From NCBI RefSeq assembly GCF_001908185.1, contig NZ_LGHM01000047.1, forward strand, positions 62,001-126,000: DNA of 64,000 nt, read 5' to 3'. A program made the translations under genes and the position numbers. The stretch's first letter is position 1, and every line of letters begins with the position of its first letter. Below the pieces are notes generated by a model. The model saw only the letters and a program-made list of their open reading frames with translations. It made no database searches and had not been told where the DNA came from. Of the stretch, positions 16,674 to 25,438 are shown piece after piece. This stretch comes from Bradyrhizobium sp. AS23.2 (lineage in GTDB: Bacteria; Pseudomonadota; Alphaproteobacteria; Rhizobiales; Xanthobacteraceae).

Positions 16674-17987
16674 TTAGCCAGTCGCCGCCTGCCAGCGCGT
16701 ATCGCGCTGGGACGGGCGGCGGTGGAGGCGGGCATCGAGCAGGGTGCGGGCGCGGGGCTGCTCGCCGCTGCGGATCAGCGCGACGATGAAAGTGTCCTCG
16801 ATCAGTTCGCGCTGGGCGTGGCTGCCGCCGATGCGCACGACCTCGCCGAGGACTGGCGCGAGCGTCTGCGTGCAGGCCGCATAATTCTCGTCGGCAAAGG
16901 CGGCGAGCGCGCGGCAGATCGCCGGCACCACGGGGCCGGCCGGCAGCTTGCCCTCAGTGAGCCGCTGCTCGATCACGGCAAGCCGCGCGGCGAGCGCCTC
17001 GCGATTTTGCGTTGCGGCGGCGAACAGCGCCATGTGGACGTCGGCGAAGGGCAGGCCGGATCTGGGAAACAGTTTTTGCGCGGCGGCGTCGGCATCAAGC
17101 CAGAGCGCCTTGGGCACGGCGTGGCCGTAAGCCGACAGGCGCCAGAGCAGCGAGGCGCCGTCGGTGATGACGTTCAGCGGCGGCGCCTGCGTGACGGTGG
17201 GCTGGAGCACCTCGGCATAGATCGCAAGTGCGCGCGCCGCATCGCCATGCTCCAGCGCGCCGAGCGCCTGGTGCCAGCGGATATGGCCATGCAAGATTCC
17301 GGCACGGTCGTAGCTCGGAATCCAGTCGTCGACGAGACGGTCGGCCGCCTCGATCGAGCCGTCCTCGAACATCGCATGCAGCACGGCATGGGCGGCGTGG
17401 GCGTTCGCCCGGCGCAGGCCGAAGCCGCGCTCGGTAACGCCGCGGCCGCGGGTAACGTCGCCGTTCTCGGTCATCGCCCAGCCATACATGGTGAGGAACC
17501 ACCAGTCCTCGCCATAGTGCTGCGCGACGCTCTCGCAGAGCTCCTGTCGGGCGCGGTCGTGGTCGGCCATGCCGGAGAAGGCGAACAGGCCGAACGCGCC
17601 GAGCGGCAGCGACAGCACCACGGAATCTCGCGGCCAAGAGTCGATATGCTTCAGCGTCGATGTCAGCGCCTCCGGCAGCCGTCCCTCGATCGCAAGCGCC
17701 AGCGTCTCGACATGCGAGCGCTCGCGCATCGAGCCGCGCTTGGCCACGAGCTCGCGTGCCACAGCCGCCTTCTGCCGCGCGAGATCGCCCTGCTGATAGA
17801 AGGCGTGCAGGCGGGCGCGGGCGATGTGGGGAAGCGCGAACTCCGGATCGGCCGCAATGGCGCGCTCCAGCGTTTCCGCCGTACCGGTCCAGCCTGCGAG
17901 CATGAGGTCGACGCCTTCGCGGTAGGCGGATGCCGCCTCTTGCGAAGTGGTGGAGAGTGAAAGGCCGTAGCGATCTTCGTGCGCCAT
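16674..17987 (-). CDS. TPR-repeat protein (TTC38-like)
   Basis: The 437-residue protein is all-helical with repeating A/L/G patterns of tetratricopeptide repeats (AGWTGTAETLERAIAADPEFALPHIARARL, split over residues 31-60, and later ALGALEHGDAARALAIYAEVL). The overall layout, including HYGEDWWFLTMYGWAMTE and AHAAHAVLHAMFEDG, resembles the TTC38 family of soluble TPR proteins. The role is probably protein-protein contact. It follows the aldo/keto reductase gene by 15 bases, so the two are probably one transcript. Confidence 0.75.
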   Translation of the reverse strand: MAHEDRYGLSLSTTSQEAASAYREGVDLMLAGWTGTAETLERAIAADPEFALPHIARARLHAFYQQGDLARQKAAVARELVAKRGSMRERSHVETLALAIEGRLPEALTSTLKHIDSWPRDSVVLSLPLGAFGLFAFSGMADHDRARQELCESVAQHYGEDWWFLTMYGWAMTENGDVTRGRGVTERGFGLRRANAHAAHAVLHAMFEDGSIEAADRLVDDWIPSYDRAGILHGHIRWHQALGALEHGDAARALAIYAEVLQPTVTQAPPLNVITDGASLLWRLSAYGHAVPKALWLDADAAAQKLFPRSGLPFADVHMALFAAATQNREALAARLAVIEQRLTEGKLPAGPVVPAICRALAAFADENYAACTQTLAPVLGEVVRIGGSHAQRELIEDTFIVALIRSGEQPRARTLLDARLHRRPSQRDTRWQAATG

Positions 17988-18002
17988 CGTCGTCTCCCGC
18001 TT

Positions 18003-19013
18003 TCAAGCCGTCCGCGCGCGGCGGCCCTCGATTGGATAGGCCGGATCGTTGTAGCCCGGCGTCGAGGGATGGCCCGGCGTCACCAGGCGGTCGATCAGTG
18101 CTTCGTCCTCCGCAGTGAAGCGGTAGTCGAGCGCGCGGATGTAGTCGTCCCACTGCTCCTCGGTGCGCGGGCCCGCGACGATCGAGGAGACGAAGGCGGA
18201 GTTGAGCACCCAGGCGACGGCGAACTGGCCGGCGGTGATGCCTTTCTTCTCGGCGTGGCTCTTGATCTCTTGCGCGAGCTGGAGCGACTCCGGCCGCCAT
18301 TCCGTCTGCATCATGCGGGTGTCGTTGCGGCCCGCACGCGTCTCCTTGTCCGGAGCCGCGTCGGGCTTGTACTTGCCGGTGAGCACGCCGCGCGCCAGCG
18401 GGCTGTAGGGGACGATGCCGAGGCCGTAATAGGAGCAGGCCGGGAAGTGCTCGACCTCCGGCATGCGGTTCATGGCGTTGTAATAGGGCTGGCTCACAGC
18501 GGGCCGGTCGATGCCGAGGCGGTCGCAGATGTTGCAGATTTCGGCGACGCGCCAGGCACGGTAGTTCGAGACGCCGAAATAGCGCACCTTGCCTGCGCGG
18601 ATCAGGTCACCCATCGCGCGCACCGTCTCCTCCAGCGGCGTCGCATGATCTTCCTTGTGCAAATAGTAGACGTCGATGTGATCGGTGCCGAGCCGCTTCA
18701 GGCTCTCGTCCGCGGCCTGCAGCACCCAGCGCCGCGATAGCCCGGCACAGTTGGGATCGCTGCCCATGGGATTGGCGAGCTTGGTCGCGAGCACCCAGGC
18801 ATGACGGTTGTTGCCGATCGCGCGGCCCACGACTTCTTCAGATGCACCATTCGAATAGGCATCCGCGGTGTCGATGAAATTGATCCCGGCCTCGTGTGCT
18901 TTTGCGATGATCCGCTGCGAGGCGGCCTCATCGGTCGGCCCGCCGAACATCATGGTGCCCAAACAGATCGGCGACACTTTCAGGCCACTGCGGCCGAGCT
19001 GGCGGTATTGCAT
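18003..19013 (-). CDS. Aldo/keto reductase
   Basis: The 336-residue protein has the TIM-barrel AKR pattern: MQYRQLGRSGLKVSPICLG at the start, FIDTADAYSNGASEEVVG with the catalytic Asp/Tyr, VLATKLANPMG with the Lys, and the NADPH-binding end AGPRTEEQWDDYIRAL. Such enzymes reduce aldehydes or ketones with NADPH. The start at 19013 uses AAGGAC upstream and gives the family N terminus exactly; an extension to 19046 is unneeded. Confidence 0.85.
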   Translation of the reverse strand: MQYRQLGRSGLKVSPICLGTMMFGGPTDEAASQRIIAKAHEAGINFIDTADAYSNGASEEVVGRAIGNNRHAWVLATKLANPMGSDPNCAGLSRRWVLQAADESLKRLGTDHIDVYYLHKEDHATPLEETVRAMGDLIRAGKVRYFGVSNYRAWRVAEICNICDRLGIDRPAVSQPYYNAMNRMPEVEHFPACSYYGLGIVPYSPLARGVLTGKYKPDAAPDKETRAGRNDTRMMQTEWRPESLQLAQEIKSHAEKKGITAGQFAVAWVLNSAFVSSIVAGPRTEEQWDDYIRALDYRFTAEDEALIDRLVTPGHPSTPGYNDPAYPIEGRRARTA

Positions 19014-19060
19014 GGGGCGGGTCCTTGCTGGTTCTTGCAACAGCATAGCCGCCCAGTTCC

Positions 19061-19140
19061 GTCATTGCGAGCGGAGCGAAGCAATCCAGAGATGCGTCCG
19101 CGGAGAGATTCTGGATTGCTTCGCTCCGCTCGCAATAACG
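19061..19140. repeat. Palindromic repeat, family E
   Basis: A near-perfect 26-bp inverted repeat, TTGCGAGCGGAGCGAAGCAA... with its mirror ...TTGCTTCGCTCCGCTCGCAA, surrounds a 20-bp centre. This is a common intergenic element in rhizobia. Confidence 0.7.
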
Positions 19141-19166
19141 AGGAGGCTGCCTGCCACACTCTCAAC

Positions 19167-19271
19167 TGTCATCGCCCGACTTGATCGGGCGATCCAGTAC
19201 TCCGAGACAGCACTGGTCGATTGAGAGGCCGCGGCGTACTGGATTCCCCGCTTTCGCGGGGAATGACAGCG
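19167..19271. repeat. Palindromic repeat, family B copy 1
   Basis: The element runs from TGTCATCGCCCGACTTGA to CGCGGGGAATGACAGCG, with inner arms GATCCAGTACTCC and GTACTGGATTCC. Copies occur at 36432-36540 and 40674-40780. Confidence 0.7.
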
Positions 19272-19307
19272 TGGGTGTGGTGCGTAGCGTCGGCCCGACT
19301 GCTTCCC

Positions 19308-19745
19308 CTACGCCGGTCCCTTCAAAATCTTGAACACGCCGTTGGCCATCACGATGCAGCGGTCGTCGACGGTGACTTCGGTGCTCATGAAGATGAGGCT
19401 GCGCGTCGAGCGCACCACGCGCGGGCGGGAAATCAGGATGTCGCCGATCTGGCCGGCTTCCACGAAATGGGTGTCGAGCTGCACCGTCGCCATGTACTCC
19501 TTGCCCGAGACGTAGCGGGCGGTCATGCCGCAGGTGCGGTCGGCGAACGTCATCATCACGCCGCCCTGGACCAGGCCGCGGCGGTTGTGGTGCTTGTCCT
19601 CGGTGGCGAGTGCGAACTCGTAATGGCCGTCGACCTTGCGCTCCCATAGGGGGCCGATCAGGTGCATGAAGCCCGTGGTCTCGAGGATGGTCCAGCCGTC
19701 CGATTTCAGCCTTGCGGCGGCCTTGCTCGTCATCTTCCGGTCCAT
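19308..19745 (-). CDS. PaaI-type hot-dog thioesterase
   Basis: The 145-residue protein has the PaaI/YbgC-like hot-dog core HNRRGLVQGGVMMTFADRT (about residues 50-68), in which the HNxxGxxHGG-like stretch holds the catalytic region, then TVQLDTHFVEAGQIGD. It probably hydrolyses an acyl- or aryl-CoA thioester. The start at 19745 is chosen because the frame upstream overlaps the divergent Nudix gene. A GAGG lies directly before that ATG and another ATG (19733) is possible. Confidence 0.75.
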   Translation of the reverse strand: MDRKMTSKAAARLKSDGWTILETTGFMHLIGPLWERKVDGHYEFALATEDKHHNRRGLVQGGVMMTFADRTCGMTARYVSGKEYMATVQLDTHFVEAGQIGDILISRPRVVRSTRSLIFMSTEVTVDDRCIVMANGVFKILKGPA

Positions 19746-19803
19746 CCTCGCACGCGTATCTCTCCTCGTTTCATCAGATGCAGTCCTGGTGTAGTCAAGC
19801 ATC

Positions 19804-20430
19804 ATGAGAGCTTTCGACGATGCCACCAGACGGAATATCGCAGAGGCCTGCGCGGCATTCGCGCGGCTGCCAGATGAAGCCGCGCCGTCGGCGCTGAAGC
19901 GCGCCGCGGTGGTGATGGCGCTGACCGAATCCAGTGACGGCGACGACACCGCCTTCCTGCTCACCAAGCGCGCATCGAGCCTGCGCGCTCATCGTGGCCA
20001 GTGGGCTTTGCCGGGCGGCCGCTGCGATGCCGGCGAGACGCCGGTCGAGGCGGCGCTGCGCGAACTCGACGAGGAGCTCGCGCTCAAGCTTACAGCTGAC
20101 GCGGTGCTCGGCACGCTCGACGACTATCCGACCCGCTCCGGCTATCTGATCACGCCGGTCGTGGTCTGGGCCTCGGACAGCGCCGCGATCCGGCCGAACC
20201 CGGACGAGGTCGCATCCGTCCATCGCATCGCGCTTGCGACGATCGAGCGCGAAGAGGCCTTCGACTTCGTCGCGATCCCCGAAAGCGCGCGCCGCGTGAT
20301 CCGCTTCCATCACCAGATGAGCCTGATCCACGCGCCGACGGCGGCGCTGATCTACCAGTTCCGCGAGGTGCTGGCGGGACGGCACACCCGTGTCACCGAC
20401 CTGGAACAGCCGGTGTTCGCCTGGAAGTGA
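19804..20430 (+). CDS. Nudix hydrolase (CoA pyrophosphatase-like)
   Basis: The 208-residue protein has a full Nudix box at residues 71-92 (GGRCDAGETPVEAALRELDEEL, with RELDEE as the metal-binding helix) preceded by RAHRGQWALP, the pattern typical of the NudL/CoA-diphosphatase branch. It probably cleaves the pyrophosphate of CoA or a related dinucleotide. It is divergent from the thioesterase gene with 58 bases between starts. Confidence 0.8.
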   Translation: MRAFDDATRRNIAEACAAFARLPDEAAPSALKRAAVVMALTESSDGDDTAFLLTKRASSLRAHRGQWALPGGRCDAGETPVEAALRELDEELALKLTADAVLGTLDDYPTRSGYLITPVVVWASDSAAIRPNPDEVASVHRIALATIEREEAFDFVAIPESARRVIRFHHQMSLIHAPTAALIYQFREVLAGRHTRVTDLEQPVFAWK

Positions 20431-20486
20431 CGATGGTAAACGGCACGTTAACGTGACGGTTACCGGATGCCTGCTAAGACGGCGGC

Positions 20487-21716
20487 ATGCATCGATCGAT
20501 TCGAAAGCCCCTCACACTGGTTCCTCTGGCGCTGGTTCCACTCGCACTCGTCCTGCTTGCGCCTGCCGCGCGTGGCGGCGAGGCCGACGCGCTGCCGCCC
20601 GCCGTCAGCAATGCCAAAGCCCAGCTCTTGTCGCAGTTTTTTGGGCAAGGCGGCGCCTCGCCTGCCGTGCTCGAATATCGCCGCAAGCTGCAGGAGTATC
20701 AGGCGGCGCGGGCTGCCTTCGACGAGGAGGCCGGCGCCTATTGGAGCCAGATCTCCGAGAAGCGCCGCACCCGCAACGCCAAGCGGCGCAGCGGGCAGCA
20801 GGTCACGTTAGATGACTACGTGCTGGAACATCCGCCGCTCTATGACGGGCCGAAGCGGCCGGTGAACCCGGAGCCGGAGGAAACGCCGGAACGCCCCGCC
20901 CGAAAGCCAATTCCAGTGGTTGCCGATTTCCTGCGCGCGGCGCAGGAGCTCTATCAGTTCACGCCGCAGCGCCCGGCCAACGAGGCCGAGTTCAAGCGCG
21001 CCTATGCGCGCTACGCGGTCGCCTCCGGCCTCACGCGCGAGCAGGCGGTGCGGGTCTATTCGTTCGAGACCGGCGGCACCGGCAGTTTCGACGTGCAAGC
21101 GGGAATCGAGCATGGCGGCAAGCGCGCGATCTCGACCGCGATCGGCTACAACCAGTTGCTGACGACCAACAGCGTCGAGCTGCTCGCCGAGCAGGGCGAT
21201 GAGTTCATTCATGCGCTCTCTGACAAGGTGGCGCGAACCTCAGGGCCGGCGCGCAAGGCGCTGGAGCACAAGCTCGTCGTGCTGAAAAAAATGGTGGCGC
21301 ATGCGAAGTCGGTGCCCGACACCTGGTCGGAGCACGAGAAGATCGGCAATACCGCGCAGGGCTGGGCCATGCACGCGATGGTGCTCGACGTCGATGTCGG
21401 GCCGATGCTGCAGACCCACAAGCTGCTCACCTCGGTGCTGTTCGCACGTGCCAAGGGGTACAACCGCCCGCTCACCGCGGCCGAGCTCGAGATGATGAAC
21501 CTCACCGGCGATGGCACCGGCCTCGACATGGTGACGATGCCGCAGGCGATGCGCGAGCAGGTGCCGACCTCGAACTTCTTCCAGCGCGGCGGCTATGAGC
21601 GCAACCCGGTCGCGATCCGCCACAACACCGTGGCCAAGCTGCTCGCCGTGACGGACTCGCGGATGGATTCGAACAGCAGCAACGCCGGCGCAAGGGAATT
21701 GGCGGGCGCGTTTTAA
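20487..21716 (+). CDS. Exported protein with possible lysozyme-like domain
   Basis: The 409-residue protein has a signal peptide containing a VPLALVPLAL duplication and a cut near ARGGEA. A helical region with RRKLQEYQAARAAFDEE follows. The central part (about 190-240) reads VYSFETGGTGSFDVQAGIE, then AISTAIGYNQLL, an arrangement of Glu plus GYNQ-like segment that recalls lytic transglycosylases. I do not recognise the full family, and the lysozyme idea is inference. It may act on peptidoglycan in the periplasm. Confidence 0.65.
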   Translation: MHRSIRKPLTLVPLALVPLALVLLAPAARGGEADALPPAVSNAKAQLLSQFFGQGGASPAVLEYRRKLQEYQAARAAFDEEAGAYWSQISEKRRTRNAKRRSGQQVTLDDYVLEHPPLYDGPKRPVNPEPEETPERPARKPIPVVADFLRAAQELYQFTPQRPANEAEFKRAYARYAVASGLTREQAVRVYSFETGGTGSFDVQAGIEHGGKRAISTAIGYNQLLTTNSVELLAEQGDEFIHALSDKVARTSGPARKALEHKLVVLKKMVAHAKSVPDTWSEHEKIGNTAQGWAMHAMVLDVDVGPMLQTHKLLTSVLFARAKGYNRPLTAAELEMMNLTGDGTGLDMVTMPQAMREQVPTSNFFQRGGYERNPVAIRHNTVAKLLAVTDSRMDSNSSNAGARELAGAF

Positions 21717-21722
21717 TGTGCT

Positions 21723-21822
21723 GCCGTAGGGTGGGCAAAGCGAAGCGTGCCCACCATTCGCAATCAGAGCACGCCGATAGATGGTGGGCACGGCGCTAAC
21801 GCGCCTTTGCCCACCCTACGGC
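21723..21822. repeat. Palindromic repeat, family G (GTAGGGTGGGCAAAG)
   Basis: Perfect 18-bp ends GCCGTAGGGTGGGCAAAG (21723-21740) and CTTTGCCCACCCTACGGC (21805-21822) enclose a second inverted pair TGCCCACCAT / ATGGTGGGCA. It is an interspersed element of rhizobial type. Confidence 0.75.
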
Positions 21823-21856
21823 GTATTCGCGCGCCCCGGGACGACAAAAAGAGGGA

Positions 21857-22168
21857 TTACCGATCCGGCCCGAACTTGAACTTGCCGTCGCCTTCGAGAT
21901 AGGGGCCGCTGCGCATGTAGAGCTGGCCATTCTGGCCAATGAAGAACAGCGTGCCCTTCGGCACCTTCTTGGCGCCCTTCAGGAGTTCGCCGGCATTGCT
22001 GGTGCCCATCTTGTAGGAGAAGGTCTTGCCTTCCTTGTCATAGGCATAGCCGGTGTCGGACTTGAGCTCCCACGGCGTTGCCGCGGTCTGTGCGCATGCC
22101 GGAGCAGCGAACGCGGTTACAAGTGCAAGCGAAGCAAGTGCAAATGTCTTCGTTGAAAATGCCATCAT
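21857..22168 (-). CDS. Small exported hypothetical protein
   Basis: The 103-residue protein has a signal peptide (MAFSTKTFALASLALVTAFA, cut after CAQ) and a short mature domain with KSDTGYAYDKEGKTFSYKMG and GTLFFIGQNGQLYMRSG, probably beta-rich. Two adjacent ATGs (22168, 22165) make the exact start ambiguous. No family was recognised. Confidence 0.7.
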   Translation of the reverse strand: MMAFSTKTFALASLALVTAFAAPACAQTAATPWELKSDTGYAYDKEGKTFSYKMGTSNAGELLKGAKKVPKGTLFFIGQNGQLYMRSGPYLEGDGKFKFGPDR

Positions 22169-22360
22169 CCCATCCTCCCCGTCGCTGGGGTTGTCCCGAT
22201 GAACAAATCACGAACGATATTTCCAGGTCAATTCGCGAAAGCGCCGCAGCGCATCACGTCCTGCCGAGCAGTTTGTGATTTTCCCTTCGCCCCCGCGCGA
22301 CTATGTTCCGCTTTCCGTCTAGAACGCAACTCGACAAAATTATTGGTGGGGATGATTCGG

Positions 22361-22840
22361 ATGCGCCATGTGACTAAGATTTGTTGGGCTGCTGCATTGT
22401 CGCTGACGGCGGTGGCGCCGGCCGCCCGGGCCGATGACTACCAGCTCAGCCACAACCAGAGGATTTCCTGCAGCCGCGGCCTTGCCCCGGGCAAGCTGAA
22501 TACCGCGACCTGCAAGTCCTACACCTACCTCTTCAATACCAAGACCTCCGAATATTTCCGCTGCCAGGTCTCCCTGGCGCTGACCCGCGACAACAAGGAA
22601 GTCATCAACGTCCAGACCGACGGCGGCTGCACCAAGAAGCCGCGCATCTTCGAGACCGACGGCCGCTATGATTTCGACGCGACCGAGACCGAGCCGCCGA
22701 ACACCAACTCGTTCTTCGGCCCCGGCGGTTATTCGATCTGGGCCGCCGACATGGCCGCGCAGAAGGTGCGCGGCTGCATCACGATCTCCTCGGGCCTCGG
22801 CTCCGACATCTCCAAGTGCCTGGACATGACGTTCCAGTGA
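22361..22840 (+). CDS. Exported hypothetical protein
   Basis: The 159-residue protein has a signal peptide (MRHVTKICWAAALSLTAVAP, cut near ARADD) and five Cys in the mature part (ISCSRG, TATCKS, FRCQV, GGCTKK, RGCIT). The start at 22361 is preferred because GGTGGGG ends 9 bases upstream; an ATG at 22352 touches that site. It is probably periplasmic. I recognise no domain. Confidence 0.7.
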   Translation: MRHVTKICWAAALSLTAVAPAARADDYQLSHNQRISCSRGLAPGKLNTATCKSYTYLFNTKTSEYFRCQVSLALTRDNKEVINVQTDGGCTKKPRIFETDGRYDFDATETEPPNTNSFFGPGGYSIWAADMAAQKVRGCITISSGLGSDISKCLDMTFQ

Positions 22841-22866
22841 GCTATTGGCCCGAAAGGCAGGAATCG

Positions 22867-22900
22867 AGACGGTCTGGCTCGTGAGCGAGCCAGGCCGTCT
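22867..22900. terminator. Bidirectional terminator between convergent genes
   Basis: A 15-bp stem (AGACGGTCTGGCTCG / CGAGCCAGGCCGTCT, one G-T wobble on one strand) with loop TGAG lies between two genes that converge at 22840 and 22924. T runs are short on both sides. Confidence 0.6.
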
Positions 22901-22923
22901 CTATGTTTGGGCGCTTTCTTGCC

Positions 22924-24099
22924 CTACGGTCCCATGCGTCCCGAGGCCGGATGGCCGGGCACCTTGAAGCGCTTGCCGGTGTCGGTAACGTTGGTGCCGT
23001 CGACCTTGAGGATGGCGAAGTCCTCGGTGAGATAGTTCCCGACCAGGATGTATTTGCCGTCGGGGGTGAACATCGCGGCTTCCGGCAGCCCGCCGACCTC
23101 GATGTCCTGAGTTTTGGTTACCTTTTTGCCGTCGATCTTCAGCACTGAGACGCTGCCGTTCTTCTCGTAAAAGAATGCGTTCTTCGTGTTGGAGCCGCGC
23201 AAGATGATGGAGACGGCGAGATCGCCCTTGGGACTGATGGCGAGTCCCTCCGGTCCGTCGCCAACCACGACCCGGTCGATGATGCGCGGCGGCTTGGCTT
23301 CGAGATCGATGACGCTCGTCGTGTCGACGCTGCCGTCGGAAGAGCCGGCAGCGCCATTGTCCGAGGTCAAGGCGATCCTGCCGGCGGGAACCACTGCGAC
23401 ATTGTACGGCCACTGTCCGGTCGGCAGGTCGACCTTGTTGTAGGTCACTTTACCGTCGGCGATATCGAGCACCGATATCTTGTGGGCGGGGAACCGCGCC
23501 ACCAGCGCGCGCTTGCCGTCGGGGGTGAAGGTCGCATGGGCGACGCTGTCGGGCATTGCCACCGTGTCGGTGATCTTGACGTCGGTGCCGTTCACCGAGA
23601 GCACGCTGATCGAATTGTCGGCGCGATTGGCGACCAGCGCCATCTTGCCGTCCGGACTGAAGCTCAAGCCTGATGGTTGTTTCCCGCCGGTGATGGTTGC
23701 CGCAAGCTTGGGCGGATTGGCACCGAGATCGATCACGTAAATCTTGTTGTCCGGTACCTGTTTCAGCGCATCGCCGTCCCTGACCACATCGACGGAGTCG
23801 GCGACCAGTGCGACGGTACCGGTCGGATCAATGGCAACATTGACCGGCGGGCCGACGACTGAGTTCTTGAGAGGAAGAGAGGCGACGATCTTCGGGCTCT
23901 CGGGATCGGCAACATCGACGATCAGGACCTGGTCCTTTCCCGGAGCCGCGAGTATCGGCTTGCCATCATCGTCCCACAGCAGCTTCTCGTCCAGACCGAC
24001 GATCATGAGCGGCCTCGCGTGGGCTGCGATGAGGAGGCTGGTACTAAAAAGGATCGCCGTCACCAAAGATGATCCGGCGAAACGACTGACTGAGGTCAT
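22924..24099 (-). CDS. Exported YVTN-type beta-propeller protein
   Basis: The 391-residue protein has a signal peptide (MTSVSRFAGSSLVTAILFST, cut near AHARP) and about seven blades marked by repeats such as PSGLSFSPDGKMALVANRAD, VAHATFTPDGKRALVA, PEGLAISPKGDLAVSI and PEAAMFTPDGKYILVG. This is the YVTN/YncE-like propeller pattern of periplasmic proteins. GGGAGAA precedes the ATG at 24099. Its ligand is unknown. The start is divergent from the TAXI-TRAP operon. Confidence 0.75.
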   Translation of the reverse strand: MTSVSRFAGSSLVTAILFSTSLLIAAHARPLMIVGLDEKLLWDDDGKPILAAPGKDQVLIVDVADPESPKIVASLPLKNSVVGPPVNVAIDPTGTVALVADSVDVVRDGDALKQVPDNKIYVIDLGANPPKLAATITGGKQPSGLSFSPDGKMALVANRADNSISVLSVNGTDVKITDTVAMPDSVAHATFTPDGKRALVARFPAHKISVLDIADGKVTYNKVDLPTGQWPYNVAVVPAGRIALTSDNGAAGSSDGSVDTTSVIDLEAKPPRIIDRVVVGDGPEGLAISPKGDLAVSIILRGSNTKNAFFYEKNGSVSVLKIDGKKVTKTQDIEVGGLPEAAMFTPDGKYILVGNYLTEDFAILKVDGTNVTDTGKRFKVPGHPASGRMGP

Positions 24100-24302
24100 G
24101 GCGTTCTCCCTGAAAACGCGGCCTCTGACGGACCGGTTCCGAGAGATTACGCGGGCAGCCGCGGTCTTTCCAGCCTGACGCCCCGGGTATCTTGTGCGGT
24201 TACGTCGCAGCCTTTGCCGCAGCCCTGTTTTGCCTTTTGGATGGGTTGATTCTTTTGCCTCATCCGGCCAATTTCGCGGCCGGTTTGGGGAGTACAAAAA
24301 TC

Positions 24303-25250
24303 ATGAAACGGACGATTTTCGGCGTGGCCGCAGCTCTTGCTCTGGCGGCGTCGGCACCTTGCGCACATGCGCAATCCTTCATCAACGTGCTGACCGGCGG
24401 CACCTCCGGCGTCTACTATCCGCTCGGGGTCGCGATCGGGAAGATCTACGGCGACAAGATTCCGAACGTGAAGACGCAGGTGCAGGCCACCAAGGCGTCG
24501 GTCGAGAACCTGATCCTGCTGCAGCAGGGCCGCGGCGAACTGGCGTTCACGCTGGGTGACTCGCTCAAAGCCGCCTGGGAGGGCGACGAGGAAGCCGGCT
24601 TCAAGAACAAGCTCGACAAGCTCAGGACCATCGGCGCGATCTATCCGAACTACATCCAGATCGTCGCGACCGCCGACAGCGGCATCAAGACGCTGGCCGA
24701 CCTCAAGGGCAAGAGCCTTTCGGTCGGCGCGCCGAAGTCGGGCACCGAGCTCAATTCGCGCGCGATCCTCGCGGCCGCCGGCATGACCTACAAGGACCTC
24801 GGCAAGGTCGAATATCTGCCGTTCGCCGAATCCGTCGACCTCATGAAGAACCGCCAGTTAGGGGCGACCCTGCAGTCGGCCGGCCTCGGCGTCGCCTCGC
24901 TGAAGGATCTGTCCACCTCGGCCTCGATCACGGTGGTGTCGGTGCCGAAGGAGACCGTCGACAAGATCGGCCCGCCCTTCATCTCGGCGATCATTCCGGC
25001 GAACACCTACACGGGCCAGGACAAGGACGTGCCGACGGCGGCCGTGGTCAACTACCTCGTGACCAGCTCGGCGGTGTCGGATGACCTCGCCTATCAAATG
25101 ACCAAACTGGTCTACGAGTCGCTGCCCGAACTAGCCAACGCGCACGCGGCCGGCAAGGAGATCAAGCTCGAGACGGCGGCCAGTGGCAGCCCGGTTCCGC
25201 TGCATCCCGGCGCGATCCGCTATTACAAGGAAAAGGGGCTGATCAAGTAA
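24303..25250 (+). CDS. TAXI-family TRAP transporter solute-binding protein
   Basis: The 315-residue protein has a signal peptide (MKRTIFGVAAALALAASAP, cut after AHAQ), then INVLTGGTSGVYYPLGVAIG, the signature of TAXI binding proteins, and later LKGKSLSVGAPKSGTELNSR. It binds the substrate in the periplasm and hands it to the fused permease encoded next. The substrate is unknown; carboxylates such as glutamate or 2-oxoglutarate are usual in the family. Confidence 0.85.
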   Translation: MKRTIFGVAAALALAASAPCAHAQSFINVLTGGTSGVYYPLGVAIGKIYGDKIPNVKTQVQATKASVENLILLQQGRGELAFTLGDSLKAAWEGDEEAGFKNKLDKLRTIGAIYPNYIQIVATADSGIKTLADLKGKSLSVGAPKSGTELNSRAILAAAGMTYKDLGKVEYLPFAESVDLMKNRQLGATLQSAGLGVASLKDLSTSASITVVSVPKETVDKIGPPFISAIIPANTYTGQDKDVPTAAVVNYLVTSSAVSDDLAYQMTKLVYESLPELANAHAAGKEIKLETAASGSPVPLHPGAIRYYKEKGLIK

Positions 25251-25268
25251 TCAGCTCTCGGTGTCGAG

Positions 25269-25382
25269 CGTCATGGCCGGGCATTAGTGCGAAGCGCGTC
25301 TTCGCGTAGATGTCCCGGCCATCCACGTTCTGACGCCAGGCGAGGAAGATCGTGGATGCCCGGGCAAGCCCGGGCATGACGG
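25269..25382. repeat. Palindromic intergenic repeat, family A copy 3
   Basis: It begins CGTCATGGCCGGGCATTAG and ends AAGCCCGGGCATGACG with CATCCACG / CGTGGATG inside. It lies inside the TAXI-TRAP operon between the binding-protein and permease genes. Confidence 0.7.
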
Positions 25383-25438
25383 CGCGGGGGGACCGTGCCA
25401 ATGTCATCAGACGTGATGCTGTTCTGGGGCGATTTGAG

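Noticed and set aside
19061..19271. CRISPR-like array of repeats
   Set aside because: The two adjacent elements are different palindromes without regular spacers and no cas genes are near.
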